64,000 nucleotides of DNA, taken from assembly GCA_949295115.1 (NCBI GenBank), contig CASFJU010000002.1:1-64000 (forward strand), given 5' to 3'. Source of the stretch: an uncultured Phascolarctobacterium sp. (GTDB taxonomy: Bacteria; Bacillota; Negativicutes; Acidaminococcales; Acidaminococcaceae). Positions 34,846-43,226 of this stretch are shown here, piece after piece. Position 1 is the first letter of the stretch. Every line of letters starts with the position of its first letter. Made by a program: the position numbers and the translations under genes. The notes beneath the pieces were generated by a model. The model saw only the letters and a list, made by a program, of their open reading frames with translations. It was not told the origin of the DNA and made no database searches.

Positions 34846-36393
34846 TCAGTTCAGGAAGATACCGCCGCCCGGTCCCAGAGGAATATCGAGGAAAATCCAA
34901 ACCAGCAGCTGAATAATCCAGATAACCGCATAAGTTACGGAGAACGGAACCATGTTGGCGATAACGGAACCAAGTCCCATCTCCGGCGCATATCTGCGTA
35001 CAAAGCCCAAAATAACCGGGCAGTACGGGAACAGCGGGGACAGCGGGTTGGTAATGGAGTCGCCGATACGGTAAGCAACCTGCGTAACCGCCGGGTCAAA
35101 GCCCATCAGCATCAGCATCGGCACAAAAATCGGCGCAAGGATTGCCCATTTTGCAGATGCTGAACCGATAAGGATATTAACAATACAGGATACGAAAATA
35201 AGGCCAATTAACAGCGGCGCGCCGGTAAACTGCATGCTCTGCAAAAATTCCGCACCTTTAATAGCCATAACAATGCCCAGGTTGCTCCATGCAAAATAGC
35301 TGGTAAACTGCGCAATAAAGAAGCACATAAAAATGTAGCTGGCCATATCTTTAAAACCTGCCGTAATATCGGCAAACAAATCCCTGTCGTTTTTATAACG
35401 GCCGCAGCCAAAGCCATAGCATGCACCAACAACAAACAAAGCCACCGTAACAGTTAAAATAATGCCGCTCATAAAAGGCGAACCGTTCGTTAAAACGGAA
35501 TGGGTTTTGGGATCTGCCAGCAGCGGGTCATCACCTATGCAGGCAGCAACCAGCGCGATTACAAACACAACAAAACCAACGGCAGCCCATTTTAAACCGC
35601 GTCTTTGCTCTTCCGTAACTTTGCCTTCCGATTCATCAAAGTTATATTTGGCAAGTTCTTCTTTGCTTACGGGAAAGCGTTTTACCATAAATTTTTCCGT
35701 CAGCAGCGTACCAAAAATAGAAAGTACAAAGCAGGACGCAATCAAAAAGTACCAGTTAATCGCCATTGTAGCGGAATAATTCGGGTCAATCATGCGTGCG
35801 GCGTTTTCCGTAAAGCCGTAAGCCAAAGCGTCCGTCATGCCCAGCATAATGTTGGCGCTAAAACCGCCCGCTACACCGGCATAAGCCACAATCATACCCA
35901 AAACCGGACTGCGCCCCATGCCCATGTAAATAACGGCAGCCAGCGGCGGCATAACAATAAAGCCGGCATCGCCCGCAAGGTTAGCGTTAATGGCAACAAA
36001 AATAATGGCAAAAGTTACAACCCACGATTTGGCGTCGCCCATAACCTCTTTCATCATCGTAACCAAAAAGCCGCTCTTTTCCGCAACGGCCGCGCCGATA
36101 ATGCAAACCAATACCATGCCCAGCGGCGCAAAGCCCGAATAATTGCTTACCGCTTTACTGTACATATCGCGGAAGCCGTCTTTCGTCAGCAGGTTAATAA
36201 CCTGAATGGTTTTGCCCGTACCGGGATGCACCGCACTGTAACCCATGCTACCTAAAATTGCGGAAAGGATTACAACCACAATCGCCAGTATAATAAACAG
36301 GCTGACCGGGTCCGGCATCGCGTTGCCGATTTTTTCGATAAAGTCCATCGCCTTATCGAAAAAGCCCTTTTTCTGAACTTCGTTCTTTTCCAT
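34846..36393 (-). CDS. abgT: AbgT family transporter
   Basis: A 515-residue inner-membrane carrier with 11-13 hydrophobic segments. The family signatures are MPDPVSLFIILA near the N-terminus, NANLAGDAGFIVMPPLAA in the middle and DSITNPLSPLFPY towards the end. AbgT takes up p-aminobenzoyl-glutamate in E. coli, while other members export sulfa drugs. The M20 genes following it favour uptake of a peptide-like amide here. Preceded by GGGGAGGAG and a leader hairpin. Confidence 0.92.
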   Translation of the reverse strand: MEKNEVQKKGFFDKAMDFIEKIGNAMPDPVSLFIILAIVVVILSAILGSMGYSAVHPGTGKTIQVINLLTKDGFRDMYSKAVSNYSGFAPLGMVLVCIIGAAVAEKSGFLVTMMKEVMGDAKSWVVTFAIIFVAINANLAGDAGFIVMPPLAAVIYMGMGRSPVLGMIVAYAGVAGGFSANIMLGMTDALAYGFTENAARMIDPNYSATMAINWYFLIASCFVLSIFGTLLTEKFMVKRFPVSKEELAKYNFDESEGKVTEEQRRGLKWAAVGFVVFVIALVAACIGDDPLLADPKTHSVLTNGSPFMSGIILTVTVALFVVGACYGFGCGRYKNDRDLFADITAGFKDMASYIFMCFFIAQFTSYFAWSNLGIVMAIKGAEFLQSMQFTGAPLLIGLIFVSCIVNILIGSASAKWAILAPIFVPMLMLMGFDPAVTQVAYRIGDSITNPLSPLFPYCPVILGFVRRYAPEMGLGSVIANMVPFSVTYAVIWIIQLLVWIFLDIPLGPGGGIFLN

Positions 36394-36420
36394 AAAACCA
36401 CACTCCTCCCCATCGGGATA

Positions 36421-36456
36421 TTAAAACAAAAGACCCCACAGATACCCTGTGGAGTC
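36421..36456 (-). terminator. terminator-like hairpin in the abgT leader
   Basis: GACTCCACAG / CTGTGGGGTC stem (36432-36456) followed by TTTTGTTTTAA on the minus strand. It ends the DUF3298 transcript and also lies within the abgT leader if the promoter at 36473-36481 is used, where it would act as an attenuator. Confidence 0.75.
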
Positions 36457-36472
36457 TCCGTTGACTACCTTA

Positions 36473-36481
36473 ATTATAACA
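36473..36481 (-). promoter_or_regulatory. abgT promoter (extended -10)
   Basis: TGTTATAAT on the minus strand, with a weak TTTATT -35. The start point would be ~10 bp before the hairpin. Confidence 0.5.
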
Positions 36482-36532
36482 TCTTAAAGCAGTAAAATAA
36501 ACAGATTTGCATTTATTTTTATTAACGCAAAA

Positions 36533-37315
36533 TTAGTAAACCAAAATATCGCTCAGGCTGTCAGCCGGTACGATAAAGCTTACAACGCCTGCTGCATACG
36601 GTGCAACTTCGTACGGTGCATAGGTAACAACCAGCACTTTGCCGTCAAAGTAGAATTTGTCGCCGTCTTTTACTTCAACAGGGCCGAAGAAGGTATCGGG
36701 CTGTGCAGCAACTTTTTCAGCAACAACTTTGTTGATGCGGGCAAGATAATCACTGCCGGGTTTGAACAAATCGCTCAGCTGCAATTCTTTGCCGCTGGTC
36801 AGGTCAAAAGTGGATACATCGTACAGAGTGGTGCCATGAGCGCCGCCGGTGAACAGATAGCCCTGCTGTTCAACGCACAGCAGTTTTTCGCCGCTGTACA
36901 GAACGTCATATTTGCCTTCAAGGCCGTAGCTGTCAACCATGCTGCCGCCCAGTGCTTTAGCTGCCTGCCAGTCGGTGTGCAGGGTGTAGTTTACAAAGCC
37001 GCCAACGTCTTCCAAAAATTCGTGTGCTTCTTTAACGCCGTCTTTGCCGCTAAAGTTCTGTTCAAAGGAAGCGAGCATAGCGTCAGCGCTCTTATCGCTC
37101 TGCGGCAGCGGGGAATACAGCTGCATCAAAGCGTTGAAGCTCAGGGCGTTGTTAATTTTAGCGTCAACATCAGCGCCTGCGCCTTTAACCTGCGGAACTT
37201 CCATTTTTACCCAATCTTCGTTAACGTCGTAGCTTTTAACGGATACGCCTGCAAAAGCAGAAGCGCAAACAGCCATAGCAGCCATAGTCAAAGCAAGAGT
37301 TTTCTTTAATTTCAT
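36533..37315 (-). CDS. exported DUF3298 protein
   Basis: A 260-residue secreted protein. A signal peptide (MKLKKTLALTMAAMAVCASAF) precedes a DUF4163/DUF3298-type fold: GYLFTGGAHGTTLYDVSTF and SGKELQLSDLFK are the DUF3298 signature, as in the extracytoplasmic part of RsiV-like anti-sigma factors. No anti-sigma domain is present, so it is a stand-alone envelope protein of unknown role. Confidence 0.8.
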   Translation of the reverse strand: MKLKKTLALTMAAMAVCASAFAGVSVKSYDVNEDWVKMEVPQVKGAGADVDAKINNALSFNALMQLYSPLPQSDKSADAMLASFEQNFSGKDGVKEAHEFLEDVGGFVNYTLHTDWQAAKALGGSMVDSYGLEGKYDVLYSGEKLLCVEQQGYLFTGGAHGTTLYDVSTFDLTSGKELQLSDLFKPGSDYLARINKVVAEKVAAQPDTFFGPVEVKDGDKFYFDGKVLVVTYAPYEVAPYAAGVVSFIVPADSLSDILVY

Positions 37316-37376
37316 ATAATATCCTCCTTAAATAAAGCTACCTTATTATATCATAAAATTTTAAGAACGCAAACTT

Positions 37377-38561
37377 TTATAAATTATCCGCTGCCTGGCT
37401 CCTGCAAGCTGCCATTGCCGGTATAAAACTGAACACCGCCGCCGCAAGTATTACCGCCAGCACCATAACGCCCTCCTGCGCGGTAAAGCCCGCCGCCATA
37501 TTAACGGCAGTTTTCTGGCGCAGCAAATCAGCCAGCAGGGCAAAAACACCATGCCCCGCCGCAACACCGGCGCCCACGCCGATGCACGACAACAGCATGC
37601 CCTGCAAAAAGTTAATTTTTATAATTTCCTTCTGCCCCGCGCCGATTGCACGCATAATGGCGTTATCGTGCCTGCGCATGGCAGCAGCCCAGTAAGTTGT
37701 AAAGGCAATGATAATCAGCGCCAGCAAAATAACGGCGTAGCTGATAATCTGCAAAACCTTTTCCGCGTCGCCCATAACGGAAAACAGTTCAATAATAATC
37801 TGCGAAGGGAACACGACCTGCATTTCCTTATTATTGCGGTACTGCGAAAGCAGTGCCAGCGCCTGTGCATAGCCGCTCGGTTTAATCAGCACCGAAGTTA
37901 CGCCATGCGCCGCTTCGCCATGCCCTGCGTGCGCCTGCCAGATGCTTTGGATATCCGTTAAAATACTCTGGTCATACGGTCCGTTAACCGGCTGCAAAAT
38001 GCCTACAACTTTATATTCCTGCGCATGCCCTTTGCTGCCGGGTAGCTCAACCATACCGTGCGAAGTTTTAAAGGTATCGCCAACCTTCATGCCTGTCATC
38101 TGCGCCATGCGCGCGCCCAAAACAGCTTCAAACGGTGCTTCAAAAGCACGCCCTTCGGCAATTTGCAGCCACTTGCCGCGCTGCGGGTTAATAACGTAAT
38201 CAAAAATTTCCTTTTCCGTGCCCGCCATGCGGAAGCCGCGGTAATTATCGCCATAGCCGAAAGGAACAGCCATGCCCACGTTTTTGTTGGCGCGCAGCTT
38301 TTTCACTTCCGCATAGCTGATGTTACTCATCGGCGTGTCCTTTAAAAATACCGTATTCAGCACCAGCTGATTAGGGCTGCCTTTACTGCCCGCCACGATG
38401 GGGAAAGGCTCTGCTGCAGAGCTTAAGCCGCTGTGCACGCCGTCTGCCAGCAGCAGCACCAGCACCGCCATGGCAATGCCTGCCGCAACAACAAGGCAGG
38501 CGATAAGGCTTTGCAGGGGTTTAAACATAATGTTGCGGCGTACAATTTTAATTATGCCCAT
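37377..38561 (-). CDS. ABC transporter permease, MacB/FtsX type
   Basis: A 394-residue permease with one N-terminal membrane helix (15-37), a large extracytoplasmic domain (~40-260) and three C-terminal helices, the layout of the MacB/LolC/FtsX family. It begins within the end of the ATPase gene (14-bp overlap). Such systems move lipoproteins, peptides or act mechanically. Cargo unknown. Confidence 0.88.
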   Translation of the reverse strand: MGIIKIVRRNIMFKPLQSLIACLVVAAGIAMAVLVLLLADGVHSGLSSAAEPFPIVAGSKGSPNQLVLNTVFLKDTPMSNISYAEVKKLRANKNVGMAVPFGYGDNYRGFRMAGTEKEIFDYVINPQRGKWLQIAEGRAFEAPFEAVLGARMAQMTGMKVGDTFKTSHGMVELPGSKGHAQEYKVVGILQPVNGPYDQSILTDIQSIWQAHAGHGEAAHGVTSVLIKPSGYAQALALLSQYRNNKEMQVVFPSQIIIELFSVMGDAEKVLQIISYAVILLALIIIAFTTYWAAAMRRHDNAIMRAIGAGQKEIIKINFLQGMLLSCIGVGAGVAAGHGVFALLADLLRQKTAVNMAAGFTAQEGVMVLAVILAAAVFSFIPAMAACRSQAADNL

Positions 38562-39234
38562 GGCTCAGAAACCTCCCGCCTTTAATGTCAAACCACTCGT
38601 CAAACTGCTGCTTTACGCCCTCATCGTGGGTCGAAAGTATCAGCGCCGTGCCGTTTTCGCTGCACAAACCGCGCAGCAGCCCCAGCACAATGCGGCTGTT
38701 TTCAGCGTCAAGGCTCGCCGTCGGCTCATCTGCCAGAAGCAGCACCGGCTTATTGATAACGGCACGCACAACGGCAACGCGCTGCTGTTCGCCGATGCTT
38801 AATTTACCGGGCAGCACGTCCTTTTTGCCTGCCAGCCCCACACGCTCCAGCAAATCATGCGCGCGCCTTTTCAGTTCCGCCATGTCGCCGCCGGCAAAGT
38901 AACCCGCCAGCAAAATGTTTTCTTCCGCCGTCAGCGCTTCAATCAAGTTCAGTTTCTGGAACACATAACCGATATTGCGCGCACGCCACAAATCGCGCTC
39001 ACGCTCCGGCATGTTGTCAATGCGCTCTCCGTTAAAATAAATCTTCCCGCCGCTGGGCGATAACAGCCCCGCAATCATGTGCAGCAGCGTGGTTTTACCG
39101 CTGCCGCTCGGTCCGGTCAAAAGCATCTGCCCGCCGGCATCCAGCGTCAGGTTATCCGCATGGCTGATGGTAATTACTTCGCCCGAAGGCTCAGTTACTT
39201 TTTTAAACACATTTTTAATTTCCAGCAGCATCAC
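38548..39234 (-). CDS. ABC transporter ATPase, LolD/MacB type
   Basis: A 228-residue ATPase with Walker A GPSGSGKTTLLH, signature LSIGEQQRVAVVRA, Walker B LLLADEPTASLD and the H-loop STHDE. It pairs with the overlapping permease gene and overlaps the preceding small exported-protein gene by 4 bp. Confidence 0.93.
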   Translation of the reverse strand: MMLLEIKNVFKKVTEPSGEVITISHADNLTLDAGGQMLLTGPSGSGKTTLLHMIAGLLSPSGGKIYFNGERIDNMPERERDLWRARNIGYVFQKLNLIEALTAEENILLAGYFAGGDMAELKRRAHDLLERVGLAGKKDVLPGKLSIGEQQRVAVVRAVINKPVLLLADEPTASLDAENSRIVLGLLRGLCSENGTALILSTHDEGVKQQFDEWFDIKGGRFLSHGHN

Positions 39235-39728
39235 AAAGCCTCCAGCGATTGCGCCTGTATGCGCACAAGGCTTACAAAGCCGGTTTCGGCGTCAACCTCC
39301 GTGCCTAATTCCAGCGTGCCCGTTACGCTTATCGGCCTGTCAAACGGCAGTGCCACAACAGGCTCGGTTAACTGCACAACCACAATGTCCGCAGGCCAGT
39401 CGGCGTCCGTGCTGCAAAACGGGCAAATGCTCATCGGCTCGCGCGTCAGCACAAAAAAGTTAATGGTCGGCGTAAGCGGCGGCGCCATAAAACCGGCCAT
39501 CTGTACCGTCTGCCCTTCGGCATTTTTCAATTTATCCGAAAAAGTAATGCCCAGCGACGAAACACCGGCATACATCTCGTCAAAAGTCATACTTATTGCT
39601 GCTTCCGCCCTGCTGCACAAAAAAGGCGGTTCGCAGTGAACCGCCTTTAACGGCAAGTCAGCAGCTGTAAACATACCGGCTGCCAGCAGCAGAAGCGAGA
39701 GCAGAAAACTTTTTAATAAGTTTTTCAT
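39231..39728 (-). CDS. small exported protein (DUF3299-like)
   Basis: A 165-residue protein with a signal peptide (hydrophobic 7-22). The SICPFCSTDADWPADIVVVQL segment carries two cysteines in CPFC and resembles DUF3299, a family often encoded beside MacB/FtsX-like ABC genes and, in some genomes, under metal (Zur) control. It is sandwiched between alkaline phosphatase and the ABC ATPase in one transcript. Function unknown; a metal-handling role is only a suggestion. Confidence 0.65.
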   Translation of the reverse strand: MKNLLKSFLLSLLLLAAGMFTAADLPLKAVHCEPPFLCSRAEAAISMTFDEMYAGVSSLGITFSDKLKNAEGQTVQMAGFMAPPLTPTINFFVLTREPMSICPFCSTDADWPADIVVVQLTEPVVALPFDRPISVTGTLELGTEVDAETGFVSLVRIQAQSLEAL

Positions 39729-39749
39729 CTGCCTGCCCCCATGCTTTTA

Positions 39750-41552
39750 TTATTTTGCGTTTTTGGTACCGTCAATGCCCAGCGCCCTTACCATGCCGAA
39801 GAACACTTCGGTGTTATCCATAACGCCGTTGAAGTATTCGCTGCCGGGGCCCATGGCGTTCAGCAGCACATCGTCAGCGGAATGTACTTCCTGAGATTCT
39901 TTGTAAGGAATGTTGCCCGGTGCAAATTCGCCCTTCAGGTTCGGGTTGGCAATGGCTTTGTCGCCAGCCATAATTGCCGGTGCGGTCGGCACTTGTTTAA
40001 ATTTGTAATCAATGTTGGTATCCGGGTGGTTGGCAAAATGTACTGCCAAAGTTACATCCGGGTCCGGGTTATCCGGATAGCCGTCGCCGTCGCGGTCCTC
40101 AAAGGTCGGCCAGCCTGCCGCTGCATAAGTGCGTACAGCTTCGCGGCCGGTTTTGCCGTCCAGTTCGTGATAAGTGCCGGTGATGCTTGCGCCGTGCGCA
40201 TGGTCGGCAACCACGATAATCAGGGTATCGTTGCCGTTTTCAGCGGCAAATTTCTGTGCTACGCCAACAGCCTGGTCAAGTTCGATGTTGTCGTAAGCGG
40301 CGCGCTGCCAGTCCATAACGTGCAGCTGTTTATCAACGCAAGCGCCTTCAACCATCAGGAAGAAGCCGTTTTCGTTTTTGCTCAGCGTATCAATAGCGCG
40401 CTCGGTCATTTCCACAAGGCCCGGCTGATCGTTAAAGCCGCCCAGCACTTTCGGGTTTTTCAGCATGGCGCGGTCAATGTACACGTTCATGTTATCCAGC
40501 TGGTACAGGCCAAGGATTTTATCTTCATCGGCAGGAGTGTTCAAAAGCTCGGTTCTGTTGCCGGAGAAAGTATAGCCCAGATCCTGGAACTTCTCTACAA
40601 CATTTACGTTATCCTTACGTTTGGAACCCGGCGTATCCATCGGGATGAAGTGACGGGAACCGCCGCCCATGATAACGTCCGGACGGTGATAATCTTCGGT
40701 CATCGTTTCAGCGATGAAGTTCTGTTCCGCACGGCGGCGGGTATGGCTCAGCATAGCTGCCGGGGTAGCGTCCGTAATGTTGGAGGTGGAAACAATGCCG
40801 GTTGCCATGCCTTTGGTACGTTTAACCAGTTCGATAATATTCTCAACCTTCGGGTCGTCAAACGGGTCTTTGGTGCTGTTGGCATATACGCCCATAGCGT
40901 TGTTTACGGATTTATGGCCGGTCGCATAAGCGGATGCGCTGTTGGCGGAGTCCGTTACGAGCGAATCATAACCGGAAGTGGTAATAACTGCCATGTGGTC
41001 CATTTTTTCCATGTTCAGAAGGTCGTTGTATTTGCCGTCGCTAAGGCCTTTGGAAAGGATACGTGCCATTTCGCGTGCCTGCAGGCTCATGCCGTCGCCC
41101 ACAAACAGGATTACGTTTTTGGCTTTCTTTTTAGCTTTGGCGTCGGTAACGGTGTAGTTGGCAACATTCTTTTTACCGTCGGCAACAGCTTCAACCTTAA
41201 CGTCGCCCGCTTTGGTAAAAGCAACATCGGGGATGCAGTAAACGGTTACGCCGTCGGCAGTTTTAACAGTGCCGGTTTTGCCAAAATATTTTTCGGCGTC
41301 AACGCCATCCACGGTAACTTTAAAATTATTGGCAACGCCTTTAACTTCAACCTGCAAATCAAAACGCTGGCCTTTTAAAAATTTAGCGCGGTTAATAGGC
41401 ATCAGGTTTACAGGGTTCTTTTCCTGTACGGTGTAACCTGCGGCTTCAACATGCGCGGGCAGATATAAATTGCCGGCCGCGGCACAGCCAAAAATGCTTA
41501 AAAATGCGCAGATAGCGGCAGCAGTTTTTCTTTGTTTGCTGATGAATTTCAT
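39750..41552 (-). CDS. exported alkaline phosphatase (PhoA type)
   Basis: A 600-residue secreted phosphomonoesterase. After the signal peptide (hydrophobic 11-27) there is an extra ~100-residue beta-rich, Ig-like domain (about 40-138). The catalytic domain has D153 (FVGDGMS), the serine nucleophile S202 (TDSANSASAYATG), EGACVDKQLH with the D-K-x-x-H pattern of E. coli PhoA, and ADHAHGAS. A calcium-loop-like DRDGDGYPDNPDPD lies in the C-terminal third. It supplies phosphate from organic esters. First gene of a four-gene run with the ABC system. Confidence 0.92.
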   Translation of the reverse strand: MKFISKQRKTAAAICAFLSIFGCAAAGNLYLPAHVEAAGYTVQEKNPVNLMPINRAKFLKGQRFDLQVEVKGVANNFKVTVDGVDAEKYFGKTGTVKTADGVTVYCIPDVAFTKAGDVKVEAVADGKKNVANYTVTDAKAKKKAKNVILFVGDGMSLQAREMARILSKGLSDGKYNDLLNMEKMDHMAVITTSGYDSLVTDSANSASAYATGHKSVNNAMGVYANSTKDPFDDPKVENIIELVKRTKGMATGIVSTSNITDATPAAMLSHTRRRAEQNFIAETMTEDYHRPDVIMGGGSRHFIPMDTPGSKRKDNVNVVEKFQDLGYTFSGNRTELLNTPADEDKILGLYQLDNMNVYIDRAMLKNPKVLGGFNDQPGLVEMTERAIDTLSKNENGFFLMVEGACVDKQLHVMDWQRAAYDNIELDQAVGVAQKFAAENGNDTLIIVVADHAHGASITGTYHELDGKTGREAVRTYAAAGWPTFEDRDGDGYPDNPDPDVTLAVHFANHPDTNIDYKFKQVPTAPAIMAGDKAIANPNLKGEFAPGNIPYKESQEVHSADDVLLNAMGPGSEYFNGVMDNTEVFFGMVRALGIDGTKNAK

Positions 41553-41656
41553 AAAACTTTCGTCCTCCTTAAAATCAAATTGCTTGTATTGCTTTCATGT
41601 TGGCTTTATTATAATTAAATTGTTTAAAAAACTGACGCTGTTTTAGTAAAAGGCGT

Positions 41657-41699
41657 GTAAAAAACAAACACCGCCCGGTAAATTTACCAGACGGTGTTT
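41657..41699 (-). terminator. terminator after C_GCAxxG_C_C gene
   Basis: Long stem AAACACCGTCTGGTAAA / TTTACCGGGCGGTGTTT (41666-41699) and a GTTTTTTAC tail on the minus strand. Confidence 0.85.
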
Positions 41700-41713
41700 A
41701 AATAAATGTTAAA

Positions 41714-42154
41714 TTATTTTAAAAAGCCCTTTGCTTCAAGGTATTCCGCCAAAAACTTCGCCATGCGGTTAACCAGTTTCAGGCAGTTCAGCAAATGCTC
41801 GCGCGTGTTGAATTCGTAAGGCATCAAATCCTTACATTCGGACGAGCCAAACTCCTTAACAAACAAATCGTGGTATTCCCTGCTGTACGGGTAAACCTCC
41901 GCCAGCGGCTTTTCCTGCGGGCTGGTGCGCCCCACAAAATAGCTGATGACCATAATTGAACCGACCAGCGCGCCGCAAACAGCACGGGCGTGCCCCATAC
42001 CGCCGCCGAACGCCGTCGTCATGTGCAGGGTTTCATCGCTTATTTTTAAGCCGCCCTCGGTGCGGAACGCCTGCAAAATCGCCTCGCCGCAGTTAAACCC
42101 GCTTTTAAAAGCATTACCGGCCGCCATGCCGATTCTTTCACTCAATTCACTCAT
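41714..42154 (-). CDS. C_GCAxxG_C_C family protein
   Basis: A 146-residue putative redox-active protein. The family pattern is seen as NCGEAIL, VCGALVGS (a variant of GCAxxG), SSECKDL and LLNC. Members are small cytoplasmic proteins of unknown function, often near redox or transport genes. Preceded by GGAGGGG. Confidence 0.82.
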   Translation of the reverse strand: MSELSERIGMAAGNAFKSGFNCGEAILQAFRTEGGLKISDETLHMTTAFGGGMGHARAVCGALVGSIMVISYFVGRTSPQEKPLAEVYPYSREYHDLFVKEFGSSECKDLMPYEFNTREHLLNCLKLVNRMAKFLAEYLEAKGFLK

Positions 42155-42250
42155 ATTATCCCCTCCTGCGCGGAAAGTTTTATAAATATATACTTCGGCA
42201 AAGAAAAGGTAAATCCTTTAAAAATATTGGATTATTAAAATTGACTGCAC

Positions 42251-42279
42251 TTGCAAATTTAAATAACAAAAGGTATAAT
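42251..42279 (+). promoter_or_regulatory. antisense RNA promoter, TA module 1
   Basis: TTGCAA (42251-42256), 17 bp, TATAAT (42274-42279) on the plus strand, firing towards the 3' end of the minus-strand toxin ORF. Confidence 0.7.
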
Positions 42280-42283
42280 AAAA

Positions 42284-42316
42284 GCACGAAGATACCGGTG
42301 CGTGGAAACGCCGGTC
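42284..42316. repeat. inverted repeat arm, TA module 1 left
   Basis: GCACGAAGATACCGGT...CGCCGGTCC is the near-identical inverted counterpart of 42493-42521. Each arm sits at the transcription start of one of the two opposing RNAs, so both RNAs begin with almost the same sequence. Confidence 0.6.
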
Positions 42317-42380
42317 CTTCCCTTGGAATTAAAAATTCGTCGAAAGGCCGCGTAACCGCTGCGTTATGCGGTTCTTTTCA
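42286..42380 (+). ncRNA. putative antitoxin RNA, TA module 1
   Basis: The transcript from the promoter at 42251-42279 would run to the hairpin AACCGC / GCGGTT with a CTTTTCATTT tail (42354-42380). It contains a second stem ACCGG...CCGGT (42293-42315). It ends right at the toxin stop codon, so it is complementary to the 3' untranslated part of the toxin message. No protein is encoded. Confidence 0.55.
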
Positions 42381-42381
42381 T

Positions 42382-42459
42382 TTATTTCCTAAATGAAATA
42401 ATGAGTACCACTAAAGTAGCAAAAGCAATCATCAAAGATAACGCTTCGTATACCGTCAC
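42382..42459 (-). CDS. putative holin-like type I toxin
   Basis: A 25-residue ORF with a GTG start: TVYEALSL followed by MIAFATLVVLIISFRK. It is a single membrane helix with a charged end and closely resembles the 'putative holin-like toxin' peptides of Firmicutes type I systems. A GGTGATG stretch lies ~10 nt before the GTG. The gene has its own promoter (42527-42555) in a 47-bp repeat shared with module 2, and an opposing promoter at 42251-42279. Too short for standard gene calling; toxicity is inferred. Confidence 0.7.
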   Translation of the reverse strand: MTVYEALSLMIAFATLVVLIISFRK

Positions 42460-42492
42460 AGCACCATCACCACTCTTTGCAAAAGAGTGAAA

Positions 42493-42521
42493 GAACCGGC
42501 AAATACCGATATCTGCGTGCC
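42493..42521. repeat. inverted repeat arm, TA module 1 right
   Basis: Read on the minus strand this is GGCACGCAGATATCGG then TATTTGCCGGTTC, matching 42284-42316 with a few differences and a shorter middle. Confidence 0.6.
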
Positions 42522-42568
42522 TTATTATAATAACAGAAAAATATAAACCTGTAAAGATACAGAAAGCG
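42522..42568 (-). repeat. 47-bp toxin-promoter repeat, copy 1
   Basis: Nearly identical to 47053-47099 in the same orientation (three or so differences). It contains the toxin promoter TTTACA (42550-42555), 17 bp, TATTAT (42527-42532) on the minus strand. Confidence 0.85.
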
Positions 42569-42606
42569 AAAGACTGTACATTTAATTGTACCTGCCTTTC
42601 GCTTTT
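42563..42606. terminator. terminator of the small HTH gene
   Basis: AAAAAGCGAAAGGCAGGTACA / TGTAC...CTTTCGCTTT stem with an inner GTACA/TGTAC extension. It abuts the toxin promoter repeat. Confidence 0.8.
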
Positions 42607-42618
42607 TATTGTTTTTAT

Positions 42619-42981
42619 TTATTCTGCTTTTACCGTGCTTTTGCCGCTTGTTATAAGCGATACCGAAGGCTGGCTGATATTAAACAACTTACCTAAAAAC
42701 ACCTGAGATAAACCATGCTCGTGATACAAACGGTAAATCTCCTCATTACGCTGCAAACGCGTCTTAAACTCGTTAATCTCAATTACCTCGCCCGTAATGC
42801 TGAAGCCGCTGTCACGCATAACAACAACCTTGCATGTACCGTCCGGGTAGCGCGTTTTAATCTCCCACTTGCGCATGCCCAAATTGCTGCGCGGCATATA
42901 ATTAAAGTCTTCTGCAACGCCCTTACCGGCAATGTGTTTAAACCTTGCCTTGTCAAATGGTAACATTTCCACAATAAACAC
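42619..42981 (-). CDS. small HTH protein
   Basis: A 120-residue protein I do not recognise by family. The N-terminal 80 residues are a small beta-rich domain (KWEIKTRYPDGTCKVVVMRD); the last 35 form a helix-turn-helix (YHEHGLSQVFLGKLFNISQPSVSLI), so DNA binding is likely. The start is either GTG 42981 or ATG 42966; neither has a strong ribosome site. It lies between TA module 1 and the autotransporter, and a possible operator lies upstream at 43049-43072, so it may regulate itself or its neighbours. Confidence 0.65.
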   Translation of the reverse strand: MFIVEMLPFDKARFKHIAGKGVAEDFNYMPRSNLGMRKWEIKTRYPDGTCKVVVMRDSGFSITGEVIEINEFKTRLQRNEEIYRLYHEHGLSQVFLGKLFNISQPSVSLITSGKSTVKAE

Positions 42982-43009
42982 CAGCTTTATTTTAAAATTT
43001 CCTTACTTA

Positions 43010-43072
43010 ATTATAAGCACCCGCCCGCAGAACAGTGTGGGAAAGATTGGACAGACTTCTTTTGTCAATTCC
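43010..43072 (-). promoter_or_regulatory. upstream region of the small HTH gene
   Basis: TATAAT lies at 43010-43015 with no clear -35. Further upstream is an imperfect inverted repeat, GGACA-GACTTCTTTT-TGTCA (43051-43070), nested inside a longer GCCCGC...GCGGGC pair (43022-43078). This could be an operator. Confidence 0.4.
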
Positions 43073-43097
43073 GCGGGCAGTTACTTAACGCATTTAT

Positions 43098-43176
43098 AAA
43101 AAGCGCCTCTCTTTTATTCTAATCTAAGAAGGAAGACTTACGGGGTATTGTTTCTCTCTTTTGAGAGGCGCTTTTT
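43098..43176. terminator. autotransporter terminator with competing hairpins
   Basis: Arms AAAAAGCGCCTCTC (43098-43111) and GAGAGGCGCTTTTT (43163-43176) can pair across a 51-nt loop. The right arm can instead form a small local hairpin CTCTC-TTTT-GAGAG (43154-43167). The T-runs make it a terminator for the minus-strand autotransporter. Confidence 0.65.
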
Positions 43177-43226
43177 AACATATAGTAACTATTTATAAGG
43201 TTCATAAATTTTACTCTTTATTCAAA

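Noticed and set aside
34846-36500. Tetrahydrofolate riboswitch before abgT
   Set aside because: The leader is too short and lacks the conserved THF-riboswitch core; only a simple hairpin is present.
39741-41378. 545-residue open frame on the plus strand
   Set aside because: It lies antisense to the alkaline phosphatase, whose motifs are complete. Its composition (His/Val/Phe-rich) is that of a mirrored high-GC3 gene.
42401-42490. 29-codon plus-strand ORF (MSTTKVAKAIIK...)
   Set aside because: It has no ribosome site and is the complement of the holin-like toxin ORF, which matches a known peptide type.
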